Shown: positions 42,696-52,488 of the stretch, piece after piece | How positions within the stretch are numbered: position 1 is the stretch's first letter | Layout: each line of letters begins with the position of its first letter | Origin: Flavobacterium galactosidilyticum | GTDB taxonomy: Bacteria > Bacteroidota > Bacteroidia > Flavobacteriales > Flavobacteriaceae | Assembly: GCF_020911945.1 (NCBI RefSeq) | Contig: NZ_CP087135.1 | Span: forward strand, 2,282,001-2,346,000 | Length of the DNA: 64,000 nt | Direction: 5' to 3' | Translations under genes and position numbers: made by a program | The notes under the pieces: model-generated | Database searches by the model: none | Told to the model about the DNA's origin: nothing | Seen by the model: the letters and a program-made list of their open reading frames with translations, nothing else

Positions 42696-44966
42696 ATGAA
42701 TATACCCAGAAATATCACTATCAGATTGCTACAGGCAGTTTTCATACTGTTGTGTTCGCAATCTCTTTTTGCACAAAAGGTAGTCCGTTATGACCTTTAT
42801 GTAAAAGACACACTTGTAAACTATGCAGGCAAAGAAAAAAGAGCCATTGCTGTAAATGGTCAAATACCAATGCCTACCCTAACATTTACGAAGGGAGATA
42901 CTGCCGAAATTGTAGTACACAACCAATTAAAAGAAAGTACATCATTGCATTGGCACGGTGTGTTCTTGCCCAATAAGGAAGATGGAGTGCCCTGGCTTAC
43001 ACAAAAACCGATTGAGGCAGGTACAACATATACCTATCGTTTTCCTATTATCCAACACGGAACGCACTGGTATCACTCCCATTCTGGTTTGCAGGAGCAA
43101 ATTGGGATGTATGGAAGTTTTATAATGAAGAAAAAGGATGATGATAAATCTTTTAGAAAAGGAATTGATGATTTACCTACCATTCCTATTATTTTAAGTG
43201 AATGGACAAACCTTAATCCCGATAACATCAACCGTATGTTGCATAATGCCAATGATTGGGCAGCGATTAAAAAAAATGCGACACAATCTTATGCAGAAGC
43301 TATCAAAGAAGGTCATTTCAAAACAAAAATTAAGAACGAATGGAAGCGTATGTTGGCAATGGATGTAAGCGATGTTTATTATGACAAAATTTTAATCAAC
43401 GGAAATCATTCTACTGATTTAAAAACGGTTGATGGCAAAACGTTAAAAGCAGGCGATAAAGTACGGTTACGAGTATCAAACGGTGGTGCTTCTTCTTATT
43501 TTTGGTTGAGGTATGCAGGCGGAAAAATCACCGTAGTAGCCAATGATGGTAATGATGTAGAGCCTGTAGAAGTTGATAGATTAATTATTGCAGTTTCTGA
43601 AACTTATGATGTGGTGGTAACCATTCCTGAAGATGGTGTTGCCTATGAATTTTTAGCAACTACCGAAGACAGAACACAGTCAGCAAGCTATTTTGTAGGT
43701 AATGGCATCAAACAGCTCATTTCACCACTTCCAAAATTGAAATATTTTGAAGGGATGAAAATGATGAATGATATGATGAAGATGAACGGCGATTTGGACG
43801 ATATGGGAATGAAAATGAGCTTGAACCAAATGGATATGAATGTGGTAATGTATCCCGAAATCACAGGAGATAGTAAGCAGAAAGAAGACCACAGCCAACA
43901 CAATATGAATATGGAAAATGATCCCAACCGTTACAATGCAAATGCTTTGGGAGAAATCAAAACGCTGAATTATGCAATGCTACAATCTCCTTCCAATACC
44001 TCACTTCCTAAAGATGCGCCAGTAAAAGAATTGAAATTTACTCTTACCGGAAATATGAACCGTTATGTGTGGAGTATGGATAATAAAATACTTTCAGAAG
44101 TTGATAAAATACCTGTAAAAAAAGGAGAAATTCTACGAATTACCATTCATAATAACTCAATGATGCGCCACCCAATGCATTTGCATGGTTTTGATTTCAG
44201 GGTAATCAACGGCAAAGGCGAAAAATCACCGCTTAAAAATGTGTTGGATATAATGCCAATGGAAACTGATACTATTGAGTTTTTAGCTAATGAAGAAGGA
44301 GATTGGTTTTTTCACTGTCATATCTTATATCATATGATGGGCGGGATGAATAGAGTTTTTGCAGTTGATGATTACCAAAATCCATATTTGCCCAACAAAA
44401 AACAAGCCTATAATAAATTGCAGAGAGAAAGCAATATGCCTCACTTTATGGCACAGAACGATTTTGCAACCAATGGAAATGATGGAGAAGCGATGGTTCA
44501 GAATGCAAGATGGAGTTTAGGTACAGAATGGCGTTTAGGATATAATGATATGCACGGTTACGAGGTGGAAACCCATTTAGGAAGATATATAGGAAAAACG
44601 CAATGGTTTATGCCGTTTATTGGTTTTGACTGGCGTTACAGAAAAATGGGTATGGATGAACACGAAACCAATTTATTCGGACAGAAAAATGAAAAAGATA
44701 CACGTAGAGCTATTAGCTTAGGTTTTATGTACACTTTGCCAATGTTAGTAAACTTTCAGGCAGAAGTATATCATGATGGAATTGTTCGTTTGTCATTAAT
44801 GCGTGAAGATATTCCTATTTCTAAAAGATTAAGAGCAGGTTTTATGGTTAATACTGATATGGAATATATGGCAGACCTAAAGTACATCATCAACAAAAAC
44901 ATTGGCATCCGTACACATTACGATAGCGATATGGGTTTTGGAGTGGGGCTCGCACTGAATTATTAG
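42696..44966 (+). CDS. Multicopper oxidase fused to a CopB-like barrel domain
   Basis: 756 residues from MNIPRNITIRLLQAVFILLC with a signal peptide. Cupredoxin copper sites visible: LHWHGVF (about 86), THWYHSHSGL, RHPMHLHGFDF and FFHCHILYHMMGGM, so types 1 to 3 are complete. A Met-rich segment (MMNDMMKMNGDLDDMGMKM) is typical of CopA/PcoA oxidases. From about residue 605 (WSLGTEWRLGYNDMHGYEVE) the sequence is like CopB outer-membrane proteins, normally a separate gene. It should oxidise Cu(I) to Cu(II). Confidence 0.9.
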   Translation: MNIPRNITIRLLQAVFILLCSQSLFAQKVVRYDLYVKDTLVNYAGKEKRAIAVNGQIPMPTLTFTKGDTAEIVVHNQLKESTSLHWHGVFLPNKEDGVPWLTQKPIEAGTTYTYRFPIIQHGTHWYHSHSGLQEQIGMYGSFIMKKKDDDKSFRKGIDDLPTIPIILSEWTNLNPDNINRMLHNANDWAAIKKNATQSYAEAIKEGHFKTKIKNEWKRMLAMDVSDVYYDKILINGNHSTDLKTVDGKTLKAGDKVRLRVSNGGASSYFWLRYAGGKITVVANDGNDVEPVEVDRLIIAVSETYDVVVTIPEDGVAYEFLATTEDRTQSASYFVGNGIKQLISPLPKLKYFEGMKMMNDMMKMNGDLDDMGMKMSLNQMDMNVVMYPEITGDSKQKEDHSQHNMNMENDPNRYNANALGEIKTLNYAMLQSPSNTSLPKDAPVKELKFTLTGNMNRYVWSMDNKILSEVDKIPVKKGEILRITIHNNSMMRHPMHLHGFDFRVINGKGEKSPLKNVLDIMPMETDTIEFLANEEGDWFFHCHILYHMMGGMNRVFAVDDYQNPYLPNKKQAYNKLQRESNMPHFMAQNDFATNGNDGEAMVQNARWSLGTEWRLGYNDMHGYEVETHLGRYIGKTQWFMPFIGFDWRYRKMGMDEHETNLFGQKNEKDTRRAISLGFMYTLPMLVNFQAEVYHDGIVRLSLMREDIPISKRLRAGFMVNTDMEYMADLKYIINKNIGIRTHYDSDMGFGVGLALNY

Positions 44967-44979
44967 TAAACAGTGTATA

Positions 44980-45084
44980 TAATACGAATTAAGGGTTAAA
45001 ACCATCAATTAATTTGCGGTTTATTACAAAAAATTAAATATTGCAAAACCATAACTATTAAGACCCAACCCTTAATTCGTATTA
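44980..45084. repeat. MITE-like unit with 18-bp inverted ends
   Basis: Bases 44980-44997 (TAATACGAATTAAGGGTT) are a perfect reverse complement of 45067-45084, with 69 A/T-rich bases between and no ORF. It may be a small non-autonomous element or a very long-looped terminator after the oxidase gene. No target-site duplication was seen. Confidence 0.5.
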
Positions 45085-45188
45085 ATAAGAAATTATATTG
45101 TAGATTAAATAGCAAAACCGTTAGTTTGAACACCCATTTTAACATAGCCTCTCGATTTTGGAGTAAATGGCAATAGAAATTGATCATT

Positions 45189-45596
45189 ATGAAAAATGAA
45201 GAAAATATTTTACAACAAAGAAATATTAAACCCACAGCAATGCGTTTGTTGGTAATAGAAAAATTGTTAAAACAGCAATATGCCATCAGTCATAAGGAAT
45301 TAGCAGAACAGTTTGAAAATGCAGACAATGTTACACTATTCAGAACGCTGAAAACTTTTTTAGAGCACAAACTTATCCATACTATTGACGACGGAACAGG
45401 AGTTGTAAAATATGCACTTTGTCAATCGGGTTGCAATTGCAAACCTTCAGAACAGCATACGCATTTTCATTGCTCCCAGTGCCAGCGAACTTTTTGTCTT
45501 ACCGATACTGAAATTCCAAACATCAATATTCCACTAAATTTTAAATTAGAAGGCATCAATTTGGTACTCAAAGGACGGTGTGACAGATGCAACTAA
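45189..45596 (+). CDS. Fur family transcriptional regulator
   Basis: 135 residues from MKNEENILQQRNIKPTAMRL. The winged helix has NVTLFRTLKTFLEHKLI; the dimer domain has HTHFHCSQC and CDRC zinc pairs. Its metal, iron or zinc, is not clear; in this island zinc is the more likely (Zur-like). It could act on the palindrome at 45606-45632, immediately downstream. Confidence 0.88.
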   Translation: MKNEENILQQRNIKPTAMRLLVIEKLLKQQYAISHKELAEQFENADNVTLFRTLKTFLEHKLIHTIDDGTGVVKYALCQSGCNCKPSEQHTHFHCSQCQRTFCLTDTEIPNINIPLNFKLEGINLVLKGRCDRCN

Positions 45597-45605
45597 AATA
45601 CTATG

Positions 45606-45632
45606 AAACTTTGCAATCCGATTGCAAAGTTT
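45606..45632 (+). promoter_or_regulatory. Perfect 12-bp inverted repeat: Fur-box candidate and/or fur terminator
   Basis: AAACTTTGCAAT pairs with ATTGCAAAGTTT around CCG. It lies 9 bases after the fur stop and just upstream of a -7 box, and its form and size fit a Fur-family operator. A T-rich tail (ATTTTTCT) means it could also end the fur transcript. Confidence 0.6.
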
Positions 45633-45639
45633 ATTTTTC

Positions 45640-45647
45640 TATATTTG
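45640..45647 (+). promoter_or_regulatory. -7 box of the 45656 gene
   Basis: TATATTTG matches TAnnTTTG exactly, 8 bases before the ATG at 45656, so the leader would be about 4 bases. Confidence 0.55.
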
Positions 45648-45655
45648 CACTATAA

Positions 45656-45982
45656 ATGAGATGGATAATCACAATATTGACTTTTTACCTGATGGTACTT
45701 TTTTCATTGCCTTGTAGCGATGGAAGTAATCAGTGTGAAGATACCATTCCTAAAATTGAAACCGTTCAATCTCACGACCACAACAAAGATAGCGATGACA
45801 ATTGCGGTCCTTTTTGTTATTGCGATTGTTGTAGTATAAGTATTACTACTTACCATTTCAAACCTTTTGAAATCAAGCAACCTAAACCCACTCTTGTTGT
45901 TAAAAAAATTACACTTCGTGATTTTACTTTAATTTCCTTCTACTCAGGAAGTATTTGGCATCCTCCCAAATTTACTGTTTAA
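45656..45982 (+). CDS. Small exported Cys/His protein, SIWHPPK (DUF6660-like)
   Basis: This 108-residue protein has a signal peptide (MRWIITILTFYLMVLFSLPC), a His/Asp stretch (QSHDHNKDSDDNC), a cysteine cluster CGPFCYCDCC and the C-terminus YSGSIWHPPKFTV. It resembles the DUF6660 family as I recall it. Family genes lie before RND metal pumps; here CzcA follows after 234 bases. It probably binds zinc or copper in the periplasm. Confidence 0.8.
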   Translation: MRWIITILTFYLMVLFSLPCSDGSNQCEDTIPKIETVQSHDHNKDSDDNCGPFCYCDCCSISITTYHFKPFEIKQPKPTLVVKKITLRDFTLISFYSGSIWHPPKFTV

Positions 45983-46216
45983 TTTTTTCAGATTTTCTTA
46001 ATGCTATTGATGGTTTGTTGCAAGCCTCAGTAATTGTATGCCTTTTATTGGCTTTATGGTACTGTTAGCGTGTTCGTGTTATGTATTTTCTATGAATGTT
46101 TGTTTATAGAAATAATTACAGGCATTATCCACTTCATCCAATAGTTATTTGATTATCTGTTGGCTTCTTATGACAAGAGGCAATAATTTATTTATCAAAA
46201 ATTAAAACAGATATAC

Positions 46217-49200
46217 GTGTTAGATAACATTATAAAATTTAGTATTCAGAACAAGCTTGTCATTGGTATAATGACCTTGTTACTCATCATTTGGGGAGTG
46301 TGGAGTGCCACAAAACTACCCATTGATGCCGTACCCGATATTACTAATAATCAGGTGCAAATAATTACGGTTTGCCCTACGTTGGCAGGGCAAGAAGTAG
46401 AACAATTAGTAACCTTCCCTATTGAACAAAGCATTGCCAATATTCCAGATATAGAAGAAACAAGGAGTATTTCAAGATTTGGCTTATCGGTAATTACAGT
46501 AGTATTTAAAGATAAAGTAGACATTTATTTTGCCCGTCAGCTTATCAATGAAAAACTAAAAGAAGCAGAGGAAAATATACCTAAAGGTATTGGCAAGCCA
46601 GAACTTGCACCAGTAAGTACCGGATTGGGAGAAGTCTATCAATACATCATCCATCCGAAAAAAGGCAGTGAAAAAAAATACAATGCAAAAGACCTACGCA
46701 CAATGCAGGATTGGATTGTAGCAAGACAATTATATGGAACTCCCGGAATTGCCGAAGTAAATAGTTTTGGTGGCGAACTGAAACAATATGAAGTAGCAGT
46801 AAATCCCAATCGCTTAAAAGCTATGGGGGTAAGTGTTACCGACATTTTTACCGCATTAGAAAAAAACAATCAAAATACTGGTGGTGCATATATCGACAAA
46901 AAACCAAACGCTTATTTCATCCGAGGTATCGGTTTGGTAACTTCATTGGATGATGTAAAAAATATCAGTGTAAAAAATGATGGCGGCAGTATTCCCATTT
47001 TTATAAAAGACGTAGCAGATGTACGTTTCGGAAGTGCTGTAAGATACGGAGCAATGACCTACAACGGCGAAGTAGATGCAGTTGGCGGTGTGGTAATGAT
47101 GTTGAAAGGCGAGAACAGCAATGAGGTGGTAAATCGCATCAAAGAAAAATTACCTATTATTCAAAAATCCTTACCCGAAGATGTAATTATTGAACCCTAT
47201 TTAGACCGTACAGATTTGGTTGACAGAGCTATGAGTACCGTTGAAAAGAACCTGATAGAAGGCGCACTGATTGTCATTTTTGTATTGGTGCTTTTCTTAG
47301 GAAATTTTAGGGCAGGATTGATTGTAGCATCCGCTATTCCTTTGGCGATGTTGTTTGCATTGGCTTTAATGAATGTGTTTGGCGTAAGTGCCAATTTAAT
47401 GAGTTTGGGAGCAATAGATTTTGGATTAATTGTAGATGGTGCGGTAATTATTGTAGAAGCTACATTGCATCATTTAGGTTTAAGGAAATCTACACAAAGG
47501 CTCACACAGCAAGAAATGGATAATGAAGTATTTACCTCAGCTTCCAAAATTCGTAATAGTGCAGCCTTTGGTGAAATCATTATCCTTATAGTTTATATTC
47601 CTATTCTTACATTGGTAGGTGTAGAAGGTAAAATGTTCCGTCCTATGGCACAAACAGTAGGTTTTGCAATATTCGGAGCATTGATATTATCTTTAACATA
47701 TATCCCGATGATGTGCGCTTTGTTCTTATCTAAAAAGCCGATGCTCAAAGAAACCATTTCGGATAAAATGATGAATTGGTTGCAAAAAATGTATCAACCA
47801 TTATTAGAAAAAGCCATCAAAATAAAATATTGGCTAGTAGGAATTACCGTTGGTATATTTGTTTTTAGTCTTTTCTTATTTAGCAGAATGGGTGGCGAAT
47901 TTATACCACAATTACAGGAAGGAGATTTTGCCTTCCATTGTATTTTACCACAAGGCAGTTCATTGAGCCAGAGTATAGAAACCTCTATGCAAGCTTCAAG
48001 AATTATTAAAGAATTTGATGAAGTAAAAATGGTAGTAGGTAAAACTGGAGCGGCAGAAGTGCCAACGGATCCAATGCCACCCGAAGCTACTGATATGATG
48101 ATATTGCTAAAGCCTCAAAGCGAATGGAAAAGTGGCAGAAGTTATGATGAATTGGGAGATGCTATCAATGAAAAATTAGAAGCAATACCTGGTGTGTTCT
48201 TTGAAAAAAATCAGCCAATACAAATGCGTTTTAATGAGTTGATGACAGGTATTAGGCAAGATGTAGCAGTAAAAATATTTGGAGAAAATTTAGATACGCT
48301 TGCCTTGAATGCTGATAAGGTTAGTAAAATTATACAAACAGTAGAAGGTGCTACATCTCCACAAGTAGAACGTGTGAGTGGTTTACCGCAAATAAATATA
48401 GAATACGACCGTACACGTTTAGCCAATTATGGGATAACGGTAGAAGATGTAAACAATGTAGTAAGCACTGCATTTGCAGGAAAAAGTGCTGGTGTAGTAT
48501 ATGAAAACGAAAGAAGATTTGAACTGGTAGTTCGGTTGGATAGTGTTTACCGTAACAGTATCGAAGATGTAAACAATTTGATGATACCAACTTCAACTGG
48601 TAATCAAATTCCGCTTTCGCAAGTAGCAACTATTGATTACAAATTAGGACCGGCACAGATAAGCCGTGAAGCAGGAAAACGTAGAATTGTAATCGGGTTC
48701 AACGTTGCAGGCAGGGATGTACAAAGTGTGGTAGAAGAAATTCAGCAAAAATTAAATACACAGGTAAAATTACCACCGGGCTACTATTTCACGTATGGCG
48801 GTCAATTTGAAAACTTGCAGGAAGCCAGTAACCGATTAATGATAGCCGTTCCGGTTTCTTTGTTATTGATTTTTGTATTGCTCTATTTCACGTTCCGTTC
48901 CTTTAAACAGGCAGGCTTAATATTTACAGCTATCCCAATGAGTGCGATCGGTGGTATATTGGCTTTATTACTTCGTGGTATGCCGTTCAGCATCAGTGCA
49001 GGAATTGGATTTATTGCTTTGTTTGGTGTAGCAGTTCTCAACGGAATTGTATTGATAGGTACTTTCAACCAATTGGAAAAAGAAGGCGTAAAAGACGTAT
49101 TTAAACGAGTAATAGAAGGAACTAAAATCCGATTGCGACCAGTATTGATGACGGCAACAGTTGCCAGTTTAGGATTTTTACCAATGGCATTGAGTAGTAG

Positions 49201-50584
49201 TGCAGGTGCTGAAGTTCAAAAACCTTTAGCAACGGTGGTTATCGGTGGTTTAATTACCGCAACTTTCCTTACCCTATTTGTACTGCCATTACTCTATATC
49301 ATTTTCAATTCAAAAATTAAATTAAAAAGAAAGCCACAAGTGAAACCCATTGTAACCATCATTGTATTGCTTTTATCAACGGTAGGCTTTACAGCAAATG
49401 CACAGACAAAAAGTTTAACTAACGTTGACGATGCGATAAATATTGCACTTCAAAATAATCAAACCTTAAAAGCTTCAGATTTAGAAATTGATGCCAGCAA
49501 AGCTTTGAAAAAAACTGCTGGAGAATTACCAAAACTTGGTTTTAATGCACAATTAGGGCAATATAGCAGTACCAAATTCGACCAGTCTTTTCAGGTGTCA
49601 CAAACCATTCCGTTTCCATCATTATTCGGAGCAAAAAAACAATTGATTAATGCTGAAATAAAAGGCAAAGAATTGCAGAAAAACCTTTCGGTATTGGAGC
49701 TGAAAAATCAGGTGCGTACTTATTATTATCAAATTTTGTATTTGCAACACAATCAAAAACAATTGCAACAATTGGATAGTTTGTACAATGATTTTATCAA
49801 AATTGCACAACTTCGATACAAAACTGGCGACACCAAAAAAGTGGACATCAGCACAGCGGAAGCCAAGAAAGGCGAAATCAATTTATTGCTGAAACAAAAC
49901 GGAGTATTCCTAAGCAATGCAGTTGCCAATCTAAAAACATTGATGAACACAAAAGACGATTTTGCCATTGCAGAAAACGGCAATTTTCAGCCTTTGCAAA
50001 TTTCTAATTTGTTGGGTGATGAAGCTGTAGCCAATCATCCTGCCATTCAATCTTTGTATCAAGATGCCGTTATTGCAGAGCAAACAAAAAAGGTAGAACG
50101 TTCGCAAGGCTTACCCGATTTTACCATTGGTTATGTCAATCAGTCTTTAATTGGTTTTCAAAATGTAAACGGAGCAGAGAAATTTTTTAATGGTGGAAAC
50201 CGATTTAGTTCTGTAAACATTGGTATTGCTATTCCCATCACTTATGGTGCTACCAAAGCCAGAATAAAATCTTTAGATTACAGAAAACAAGCAGCCGAAG
50301 CCAATGCACAGCAACAGCAAAAAACATTGGCTACGCAAATGCAAAATGCCTTGCAACAATATCAGCAAGACATACAGCAATTCAATTATTTTGAGAAAGA
50401 AGCATTGCCAAATGCCAAGGAAATTGTATCAGCAGCACAATTGGGTTACAGAACAGGCGAAATCAGTTATGTAGAATATCTTTTTGCGCTGCAAACTGCC
50501 ACCGATATTCAGTTGAATTACTTGAAAAGTATTCAGCAGGTAAACCAATCCGTAATCAATATTTATTCATTCATTAATCAATAA
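46217..50584 (+). CDS. CzcA/CusA heavy-metal RND pump fused to a TolC-type outer membrane protein
   Basis: 1455 residues from a GTG start (MLDNIIKFSIQNKLVIGIMT). Residues about 1-1035 are a full heavy-metal RND transporter: PIDAVPDITNNQVQI, GAIDFGLIVDGAVIIVE in TM4 and large periplasmic loops. After it comes a signal-peptide-like helix with a possible signal peptidase site ANA-Q (about 1060-1063). Residues about 1065-1455 are a TolC-like outer-membrane channel (DDAINIALQNNQTLKASD). The normal separate tolC gene is thus joined. It forms an efflux unit with the CusB gene next. Confidence 0.93.
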   Translation: MLDNIIKFSIQNKLVIGIMTLLLIIWGVWSATKLPIDAVPDITNNQVQIITVCPTLAGQEVEQLVTFPIEQSIANIPDIEETRSISRFGLSVITVVFKDKVDIYFARQLINEKLKEAEENIPKGIGKPELAPVSTGLGEVYQYIIHPKKGSEKKYNAKDLRTMQDWIVARQLYGTPGIAEVNSFGGELKQYEVAVNPNRLKAMGVSVTDIFTALEKNNQNTGGAYIDKKPNAYFIRGIGLVTSLDDVKNISVKNDGGSIPIFIKDVADVRFGSAVRYGAMTYNGEVDAVGGVVMMLKGENSNEVVNRIKEKLPIIQKSLPEDVIIEPYLDRTDLVDRAMSTVEKNLIEGALIVIFVLVLFLGNFRAGLIVASAIPLAMLFALALMNVFGVSANLMSLGAIDFGLIVDGAVIIVEATLHHLGLRKSTQRLTQQEMDNEVFTSASKIRNSAAFGEIIILIVYIPILTLVGVEGKMFRPMAQTVGFAIFGALILSLTYIPMMCALFLSKKPMLKETISDKMMNWLQKMYQPLLEKAIKIKYWLVGITVGIFVFSLFLFSRMGGEFIPQLQEGDFAFHCILPQGSSLSQSIETSMQASRIIKEFDEVKMVVGKTGAAEVPTDPMPPEATDMMILLKPQSEWKSGRSYDELGDAINEKLEAIPGVFFEKNQPIQMRFNELMTGIRQDVAVKIFGENLDTLALNADKVSKIIQTVEGATSPQVERVSGLPQINIEYDRTRLANYGITVEDVNNVVSTAFAGKSAGVVYENERRFELVVRLDSVYRNSIEDVNNLMIPTSTGNQIPLSQVATIDYKLGPAQISREAGKRRIVIGFNVAGRDVQSVVEEIQQKLNTQVKLPPGYYFTYGGQFENLQEASNRLMIAVPVSLLLIFVLLYFTFRSFKQAGLIFTAIPMSAIGGILALLLRGMPFSISAGIGFIALFGVAVLNGIVLIGTFNQLEKEGVKDVFKRVIEGTKIRLRPVLMTATVASLGFLPMALSSSAGAEVQKPLATVVIGGLITATFLTLFVLPLLYIIFNSKIKLKRKPQVKPIVTIIVLLLSTVGFTANAQTKSLTNVDDAINIALQNNQTLKASDLEIDASKALKKTAGELPKLGFNAQLGQYSSTKFDQSFQVSQTIPFPSLFGAKKQLINAEIKGKELQKNLSVLELKNQVRTYYYQILYLQHNQKQLQQLDSLYNDFIKIAQLRYKTGDTKKVDISTAEAKKGEINLLLKQNGVFLSNAVANLKTLMNTKDDFAIAENGNFQPLQISNLLGDEAVANHPAIQSLYQDAVIAEQTKKVERSQGLPDFTIGYVNQSLIGFQNVNGAEKFFNGGNRFSSVNIGIAIPITYGATKARIKSLDYRKQAAEANAQQQQKTLATQMQNALQQYQQDIQQFNYFEKEALPNAKEIVSAAQLGYRTGEISYVEYLFALQTATDIQLNYLKSIQQVNQSVINIYSFINQ

Positions 50585-50590
50585 GCAAAA

Positions 50591-51877
50591 ATGAAATTCA
50601 ATATAAATAAAATCACGTCTATCACAGCGATAATTGTTTTAATATTTACTTTTTCCGCGTGTAAAAACGATAAACAAAAAGAGGGTCAGGCTACAGAAGC
50701 AAAAGCAACCGAAAAAGCTGAAGCTCCTCACGAAGAAGAAACGCCAACCATTGCCACACTTACCGAAGAACAAATAAAAACGGTAGGCATACAATTAGGC
50801 GTAATAGAGCAAAAAGAATTAACGGCAACCATCCGAGCAAATGGTTTGCTGAAAGTTCCCAATAACAACAAAGCCAACGCAACTTCTTTGTATGGTGGTG
50901 TAATAAAAACACTGAACGTACAAATTGGAGATTATGTAAAAAAAGGACAAGTAATAGCCACTATTGCCAATCCGCAGTTTATACAATTGCAGGAAGAATA
51001 TTTGAGTACTGCAAGCAGAATAACTTTTGCAGAACAAGAGTTAGCAAGACAAAAAGAATTGAACGAAGGCAATGCAGGTGCTAAGAAAAATCTACAAAGT
51101 GCCACAGCCGAACTCAATAGTTTACGTACCAGAAGAGCTTCCTTACAACAACAGATACAATTAATGGGCATCAATCCAGGTTCTGTTTCAAATGGTAATC
51201 TAAAATCAGCATTGGTTGTAACCAGTCCTTTGAATGGTACGGTTAGTAACGTTTTCGCTAAAATAGGAAGCTATGTAGATGTTTCTTCACCTGTTATAGA
51301 AATTGTAGATAACAGTTCCTTGCATTTGGATTTGAATGTTTTTGAAAAAGATTTGCCGATGCTCAAAGTAGGGCAAACTATTCATTTTAGAATAACCAAC
51401 AATGCAGTAGAAGACTATAATGCTAAAATATTTGCAATAGGCTCATCTTTTGAAAACGAAAGCAAAACAATTGCCGCTCACGCCGTGGTACAAGGCAATA
51501 AAACAGGACTTATAGACGGAATGAATGTTACTGCCATTGTAAGTCTTAATAATGTAACAACTTCGGCTGTACCGAATGATGCCATTGTAAATGCCGATGG
51601 AAAATACTATATTTTTGTACAAACCAATAAAAAAGCAGAAGAACATCACGAAGAAGGCGAAGAAGAAGGCGGTCATAAAGAGGAAGAAGAAAAAGACCAT
51701 AAGGAAGATAAAACCAGCAAGAATTTTGAAAAAGTGGAAGTGTTTAAAGGCGTATCTGATATGGGTTATACCGCAGTATCTTTTGTAAATGAAATTCCTG
51801 CCGATGCAAAAATTGTGGTAAAAGGAGCATTCTTTGTAAACGCAAAACTGAGCAATACAGGTGGGCACGGACATTAA
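50591..51877 (+). CDS. CusB/CzcB-type RND adaptor lipoprotein
   Basis: This 428-residue periplasmic adaptor has a lipobox FSACKND (C24), a barrel-sandwich hybrid domain around VQIGDYVKKGQVIATIANPQ and the coiled hairpin ITFAEQELARQKELNEG. The usual CusB domain follows. Near the end is a His/Glu-rich loop (EEHHEEGEEEGGHKEEEE), likely a metal-binding part. It starts 6 bases after the fusion pump gene and links pump and channel. Confidence 0.92.
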   Translation: MKFNINKITSITAIIVLIFTFSACKNDKQKEGQATEAKATEKAEAPHEEETPTIATLTEEQIKTVGIQLGVIEQKELTATIRANGLLKVPNNNKANATSLYGGVIKTLNVQIGDYVKKGQVIATIANPQFIQLQEEYLSTASRITFAEQELARQKELNEGNAGAKKNLQSATAELNSLRTRRASLQQQIQLMGINPGSVSNGNLKSALVVTSPLNGTVSNVFAKIGSYVDVSSPVIEIVDNSSLHLDLNVFEKDLPMLKVGQTIHFRITNNAVEDYNAKIFAIGSSFENESKTIAAHAVVQGNKTGLIDGMNVTAIVSLNNVTTSAVPNDAIVNADGKYYIFVQTNKKAEEHHEEGEEEGGHKEEEEKDHKEDKTSKNFEKVEVFKGVSDMGYTAVSFVNEIPADAKIVVKGAFFVNAKLSNTGGHGH

Positions 51878-51888
51878 AAATAGGAACT

Positions 51889-52488
51889 ATGATTTGGTTA
51901 AAATTTTATTTGCCTTTGTATTTGGTGTTGTATATGACGGTAGCATTTGTGCTACCGTCATACCGCACCTATAAGCAAACAGGCATCAATCCGATAACAT
52001 TTGGCAAAACGGATAACGCACACGATTACATCGGTTTTGTAATGAAAATATTGATAGCCTTGCTTTTTATAGCGGTATTCATTTATTCATTCAGCGATAA
52101 AGCATATCAGTATTTAGTACCCATTTCTTATTTAATGAAAGAGGTATTTTTGATAATTGGATTAATATTGATACACCTTTCACTATTCTGGATTTCAGTA
52201 GCCCAATACCAAATGAGCAACAGCTGGCGTATTGGTATCGATGAAAATTATAAAACCGAACTAATAACAAAAGGCTTATTTTCTTACAGCCGAAACCCTA
52301 TTTTTTTAGGAATGATAATCAGTGTTGCCGGAATATTTTTTATACTGCCCAATGCACTTACATTTTTTCTGATGCTTGCAACTTACATCGTTATCCAAAT
52401 TCAGATAAGATTGGAAGAAGAATTTTTAGAAAAACAACACGGAGAACAATATTTAATTTACAAACAAACTACTAAAAGACTACTATAA
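51889..52488 (+). CDS. Isoprenylcysteine-methyltransferase-like membrane protein
   Basis: This 199-residue protein has five or so membrane helices, and a C-terminal LFSYSRNPIFLGMIISVAG and EEEFLEKQHGEQYLIYKQ pair, the SAM-binding signature of the ICMT/PEMT-like family. Such genes recur in heavy-metal efflux operons without a known substrate. It overlaps the ATPase gene by 1 base. Confidence 0.85.
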   Translation: MIWLKFYLPLYLVLYMTVAFVLPSYRTYKQTGINPITFGKTDNAHDYIGFVMKILIALLFIAVFIYSFSDKAYQYLVPISYLMKEVFLIIGLILIHLSLFWISVAQYQMSNSWRIGIDENYKTELITKGLFSYSRNPIFLGMIISVAGIFFILPNALTFFLMLATYIVIQIQIRLEEEFLEKQHGEQYLIYKQTTKRLL

